Shown: piece after piece, positions 58,721-64,000 of the stretch
Numbering within the stretch: the stretch's first letter is position 1
Layout: each line of letters begins with the position of its first letter
Program-made: the position numbers and the translations under genes
The notes under the pieces: model-generated
The model's input: only the letters and a program-made list of their open reading frames with translations
Database searches by the model: none
Told to the model about the DNA's origin: nothing
NCBI GenBank assembly: GCA_963930775.1
Contig: OZ005700.1
Span: 6,706,609 to 6,770,608, forward strand
DNA length: 64,000 bases
Source of the DNA: Cliona cf. orientalis
Taxonomy: Eukaryota > Porifera > Demospongiae > Clionaida > Clionaidae
Direction of reading: 5' to 3'

Positions 58721-58914
58721 TCATTCTTTCAACAGTATTTTGAATGTTTCAGTAATAATTCTTCTGAATTCCTCACTGTTTGCTGAGTTCTCACCAGCAA
58801 CTGAGGCCAGTGGCTTGCCAGACAGCTGTCCTGCCCGCAGCTCCTCCAGTACCTGCTTACGAACAGTATTGGCTTTCCTTGCGAGACTGGCCTTGGCCTC
58901 CTTAGCTGCTGGAT
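58721..58914 (-). CDS. Terminal exon of an unknown gene
   Basis: The splice acceptor GGCTCCACAG precedes a 65-codon frame: a Lys/Ala/Glu-rich helix (AAKEAKASLARKANTVRKQV, LEELRAGQ) and SEEFRRIITETFKILLKE to the stop. Codon use looks coding, and an antisense frame is also open. Upstream exons were not identified. A candidate lies at about 59870-59652 on minus (TDSSRLLNSTVVLDLASI). The family is not recognised. Confidence 0.4.
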
Positions 58915-58989
58915 CTGTGGAGCCAATGATGCATGGATAAAATGGCGAGCTGTACACTCTGAAGTACATTACTCTCTGTAGAAACATCA

Positions 58990-60580
58990 TTATAGGAAAG
59001 TTGTACTGAAGTTCTATAGCAACTTTTCATGCACACACACATGGTAATAAATATGACCCTGCACAGTATAGGATTGAACCATTCCGATATAATATTAGCT
59101 TTCAGCTGATGGGCAATAGCTTCCTGATGCTGCAAAGATACACTCACAAGCATAAATTTGAGTCTGGATGCCAGCCAAGTACACGTGTACCTTGACCTTC
59201 CCATAATAATAATATTTCTATGAATGTGGGAGAATGGAGTATATAGCCACATACATGTAGCTGACAATAATTAAGGTTCAAAAATAGTGATTCTGCAAAT
59301 CAGTATAATGTTATTATGCATGTGTACCTTGACCTTTCCATACAGATATCAATGCAGCATATGGAGAATATGTCTGGAATAGGGGAAGAGGCTAGACACT
59401 TCTATTAGTAGGCCCATATTACAGGACAGAGGATAGGGCTAGGGGTACTATTCTATGACATCATACTCCATCAAATGAGGTAATCAAGCATAGCTGACAA
59501 AACAGAATGCTGGCTACCTAATAAGCAGAACGCTGGCTGCCAACCTTCATGAATACACTAATAGAGACCTATCAGGGAAATACTTTGTAAGTGATACTTA
59601 TTGATGAATAAACACTGCGGCATAATAGCTATAGGTCTACTCACACTCGACTCATTCGCGGGTAACAAGGCACTTGGAATCAACCAGGGCATCAAGACCA
59701 TTGCAGGTACTCAGTGCATGGAGTAATATCTTTACTTTAGTTGTATCACTACTAGCTGTATGTATACTGGCTAGATCCAGAACTACAGTGGAATTTAGCA
59801 GTCTAGATGAATCAGTGGCCGTAATAGCTGAGATTACACATACAAATTTGATTCCAATGTTCAAAAATGTTGTATGCAAAAGGCTATGAATGGGCGTTGG
59901 GATAAGTTGCCATAGTAAGGTTCCACAGTACAATAATAATATTATATTATAATTATCACTGCCCAGTATTTGGCTAAGCATGTGGAAAGTGATACTAATT
60001 AGTATGGTGTGCAATAGTGTAAAATTAATAATCTTCACCTGAAGGCTTCTGCATTAGTTGAGATATGCACCTTCTCAGTGTGTTGTCTGCCTGGTGCACA
60101 TAGCTGCTGAAGTTAGCTAATTTGCATATCTCCTGTGTAAAGTACAATGTATGACATCATGTAGAACATTCACGTAGTATGCACTACATAACAGTTACTA
60201 CGTACACGTACACGTAGAATGCCCAGTGCAGTGTATTGTGTGCAGATGAAGTTGTAGATAGTGTGTTTTGCGGTCAGTGACATCATAGGCTTCTACAAAG
60301 TGTATTGTTTGTGTAGATAACACGTTGTTCTTTCCGTGATGTGCCTGGTGCTACATGTATACAAGTCTTGCGCCTTTAACCAGGAAGCAGGGTGGAGTTA
60401 GGGAGCATGGAAGAGGGTGTGTCCCTCCATGCAGCAGGAGTTTTATAAAAACACTCTACTTGCTTTCATTTTTCAGTCTTTTGGTGAGGCAGGATTGAGA
60501 GTATATGCATCCCACTCTACCCTATAAATTGGCAGTCTTTGTATAGCAAGAAGATTGCAGTCTAATAGCACTGGCTACTA
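58990..60580. other. Spacer or intronic region
   Basis: Contains a diverged piece similar to 57060-57300 (about 59350-59560: AATGTGGCATACT-type, TACAGGACAGAGGATAG, CATCAAATGAGGTAATCAAGC). A possible minus-strand exon lies at about 59652-59870. Otherwise no gene is supported. Confidence 0.4.
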
Positions 60581-63500
60581 ATGGAGGCAAAGGATCCCTT
60601 GGGGAGGACAGCTCTTCACGTCATTCTTGAAAACTGTCACAAGTTTGCCAGTAAGCCAGCGCTACACTGGTTAGACAGTGACTGCAAAATCACAGAGCAG
60701 TACACTTATGAAGAGGTTGAGCATCGCACCTGGGAGCTGGCCCATGGTCTGCTACACCTCCTCCACCAGGACAAGGAGGGCTCAGCCTCTCAGTGCAGTG
60801 ATGTGATGGTGAGAGAGAGAGCTGTGCTCTGCTACCCTCCCGGGCTGGAGTTCATTCTCACATTCCTGGCCTGCCTCAGAGCTGGCATTATTGCTGGTGA
60901 GCGAATACTGAGATCAGAGTGTGATAATCACTTGTATCACATAGCTTTGAAAGCTATACCATCTTCAGTTTACTCTATTAATGCCAGATGTTTTAAATAC
61001 TATGCTCAATAAGAACTTAAAAGCATGCAGTGGAGTGTACTCTTACAACTGTCAAGACATAGTGAAACTGTACTCCATTAACTATAATCAAGGGCTTATA
61101 ATAGAGCAATAGTGAGTTACTGCATGAGTCACTGCTGTTGTAAATCCCCCAAAGTACAGCCACTGGTGTTTATAGTGTGTAGAGGGTACACGTAGAGGTT
61201 TGTAGATGCTGACATCACAAACAAAAACTAGAAGTTTCAGTGTACACAAGTGACGCATTCCTGTAAAACGTCAGCATTTGGGTTTCTCTGTACTATCCAG
61301 TGTCAGCTAGTAGGGCTTCCCAGTGCTTATCACTTCCATGTCGGGCTACAACACAGCATTGCACAATACTAGCTACAAATACCCCAAACCCCTCCATTTG
61401 GCTACAGGAATTTGAGGGAAAGTAGCTATATAGAATCAAAGTTACTCATTCCTATACTGTAACTGTAGTCTCGTGCACAAGTGTTCATGCATGGGCAATT
61501 AAACATACATGTAACCTGCCCATATATTAATGTAGGTGGAAAATTTTAATTATCCACATTAATTTTGTATCATACATGTACATGTAGAAGTAGTAAGATA
61601 AGACGGTAAGTACACTGACCCCTTCATAGATAATATCATGGGAGTGGGTGCTTACCCAAGATAGCACAGACTCAAGTAATTGAGTCTTCATGCAATAGTC
61701 TAAAAATGTACAGCTATGGCTATCGATTTGAACTATATAATAGTGTATATGCGGTCCTGCAAATATCATAGCAGTGGGTTGTACAATTTCATTACAGTAA
61801 GATTATCTTTTTTGAGCAACTGGCGATCTTGGCTGGATACTTGAGAGTACAGTCTAGGTTAATGAGTTGAGGAATTCTCTGTATCCCTGTGGGAGCTTGT
61901 CCTACCTGTCTAACTGCACATATCAAATCACATGATCTGAGTCATTAGATGACCTCCATGCAGTTTACACAATGCTAATCATCACTCGAGTGACGTCTCC
62001 TATTTAGGTGGGTATTGTTTGACAGTGAGTGGCTTCAACTTTGTGCGTCACTGCACATACTGTAGTCCCAGCTGACAAATAGGCCCACCCTTTTGAGTAT
62101 ACAATGACACTGCTTAGCTACATGTAACTGTTGAATGCTTGCTATACCGTGACAGCCACGAACAAAGTCATACATGTACAAGGGATAGCTATGTTTCTAT
62201 TGCGTGCACGTGGCTGCAGCCAAGACAATTAGCCAGTGCTATTCAAATTGCTCAATTATGACTAGAACCATTCGTGCATAATTGCCATGTTTATTAATGT
62301 CACAAAAGGTGCAGGAGTGGCTTTGCTGATTTATTGCGAGACAATGGGATAGGGTACACCAAAAACTTTCAAGTTCACTTTGATGAGCTAAACTAACAAC
62401 GTATGTTTGCTCTATTCATACCCCTGGATTAGTGGAGTCACGATTGCATTCACATTCATAGCACAATGAATGATGTGCACACAAATTATTTCCCTTAGTT
62501 CTGGTTCTACACCTGAATGGCTCCATCTTAGTATGAGTACACTTAGCTCAGCAGGCAATGGGATACATATCAGGGGGTTGTCTGCATAGAGCCCAGCAGG
62601 GTGTGTTCCCCCCCACCCCCCCCCCCCCCAATCTACATGTATAGAAAGTTAATTAAAATTCATAAAAATGCTGCTTAGATGGCTTTTTGGGAACACTAGT
62701 ATCAACTTGTGCTTTGGTTCCTCCTGTGCCCAGCCCCTTGGACCACCAAGGAAACCCATTAGTCCAGCTATACCTCCCCTGTTTCTTCCCCAAATGTTTT
62801 GAGCCAGATTAAACCCTGCATATTATTTTTATATCAGATCTACTATATAATAAGATGGAGTTCTCTGAATTTATGTGTAAATATTTTCCTGCCTTCCCCC
62901 AACAGTCCCAGTCAGTCCACCAAGCCAATACCAGACAGACTACTCCTCAGAGATGCTGGTTCGAATCATCCACGACTGTGGAGCAGCCTTTGTGCTCACT
63001 AGCAAAGAGTTTGCCAATCACAAGAGCATTACTGAGCTCCTGAAGAACAGCCCTGTTCCCTGGCACTGCGAGGTAGACACAGAGATACTACCAGAAGAGG
63101 CCAGTGAGAGTGAGGCTATAAAGCTATTGGACAAGGTCAAGCCTGAAGACATCCCATTCCTGCAGTACACATCAGGGTCAACAGGTGCGTATGTGCATGA
63201 CTGTCTACATACGTATCTTTTATGGTATTCCCCATTGTTTACATACGTCATATCAGCAGAATGACGATGGTCATGTATGTATGCATAATTGTGGTATTTT
63301 GGCTTATTGACATCATACATGAATTGTCAATAGATACACCCTACAGAGTGGCATTCAAATGTATAGTTATGGGGAATTCAATGTTGGAACTCTGAAATTG
63401 TCAATAAAACAAGGCTTTCATTGTTGTTACCACATTCACAACAACATACAGGTAACCCCAAAGGAGTCATGCCCAGTCATGAAACACTACTCCACCAGTT

Positions 63501-64000
63501 TCAGCTAATGGAGAAGATAATGAAGATAGACAGCTCGATGGTTGAAATAAGCTTCCTGCCCCATTTTCACGCCATGGGCCTGGTTGTCAGCTACCTCCAG
63601 ACCCTCTACCACGGGGGAACAGGCTATTTCATGTCACCAGTCACTTTCGTCGAGAACCCGGGCATCTGGATGAAGGCGTTCTCAATGTTTCATGGCACAC
63701 ATGCCAAAGCACCAAACTTTGCATTTGACCTAGTCCTGAAGAAAGGCTTTCCCAAGAGCGTTGATTTGAGCAGTGCTAGCTACATTGTGAGCGGATCAGA
63801 GCCAGTGTGCATTGAGACTATCCAAGAGTTTGAATCGACCCTGGCTCCCTATGGCCTCAAGAAGAACACTGTTCGTGTTGGATATGGCTTGGCTGAGCAC
63901 ACAGTGTATCTGTGTGGGGTGCGTGACCATAAGGACCCTGTGGTTGTCGACGGGCGGATCAGCTGTGGAGTACCCATTCCAAGTAGGTCAACCATAGGGG
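60581..64000 (+). CDS. AMP-forming acyl-CoA/acyl-AMP synthetase-like protein (5' part)
   Basis: Three coding exons are visible: 60581-60896, 62906-63184 and 63452-63982. All have GT-AG junctions and phase-1 joins, and the gene continues beyond the window (donor GTAGGT at 63983). Signatures are LHWLDSDCKITEQYTYEEVE near the N-terminus, the adenylate-forming A3 motif QYTSGSTGNPKGVM across exons 2 and 3, FLPHFHAMGLV and VRVGYGLAEHTVYLCG. FLPxxHxMGL and the GYGLAE region are typical of fatty acyl-AMP ligase or DIP2-type enzymes rather than classic ACSL. It would activate a fatty acid with ATP. Intron 1 is about 2 kb and contains no recognised gene. A poly-C tract lies at about 62615-62630. Confidence 0.85.

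Noticed and set aside
59652-60038. 128-residue minus-strand frame as a gene
   Set aside because: Part of it (after a plausible acceptor near 59835) could be an exon, but no donor in frame or homolog was recognised, so it was left as a possibility only.

Overview
This window looks like nuclear DNA from an early-branching animal, most likely a sponge (demosponge-like). The genes are metazoan: Notch ligands of the Delta type, mitochondrial Hsp70, short/branched-chain acyl-CoA dehydrogenase, an EFCAB10-like ciliary protein, and a kinase-coiled-coil-Kelch fusion. Introns are mostly short and GT-AG, spacing is compact, and young transposons are abundant. The species cannot be fixed from sequence alone.

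Layout. 1-5.7 kb: two tandem intronless type II membrane proteins with a DDD motif (putative glycosyltransferases) flank a small Delta-like gene. 2.6-27.6 kb: four Delta-like (MNNL + DSL) genes, one on the plus strand and three on the minus strand. They share intron phases but differ in EGF content (0, 3.5, 9 and 2). All four cytoplasmic tails carry N-x-[I/L/V]-Y motifs. 14.9-18.5 kb: a decayed, transposon-riddled duplicate of the mitochondrial Hsp70 locus, including a broken copy of its intronic tRNA. 18.8-25 kb: the last intron of the fourth Delta gene holds a nested set of transposons (CACTA-type, then a TTNA-target element, then a CACTAAG-end element). 28.1-29.4 kb: a minisatellite. 30.5-42 kb: repeat-rich DNA. 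A 1-kb repeat module is interrupted by a second TTNA element, a near-full-length LINE with a PHD-finger ORF1, and a CAGTGG-end MITE, followed by tandem sub-modules and a 5'-truncated LINE. 42.3-47.2 kb: intact mtHsp70 in 14 coding exons with a tRNA-Thr inside an intron. 47.6-50.7 kb: a broken kinase-Kelch gene and a relic. 51-54.6 kb: ACADSB. 54.6-55.3 kb: a convergent gene of unknown function. 55.9-57.9 kb: an EFCAB10-like gene and its broken duplicate. 60.6-64 kb: the 5' part of an acyl-CoA synthetase-like gene that runs off the window.

The main biological unit is the Delta cluster: a set of putative Notch ligands that appears to have diversified by tandem duplication, exon duplication, EGF loss and fusion of truncated exons. 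Because duplicates with and without insertions sit side by side, the window holds several natural empty sites that fix the ends and target duplications of transposons. Exon coordinates were read by hand from splice-site and phase matching, and no database search was possible.
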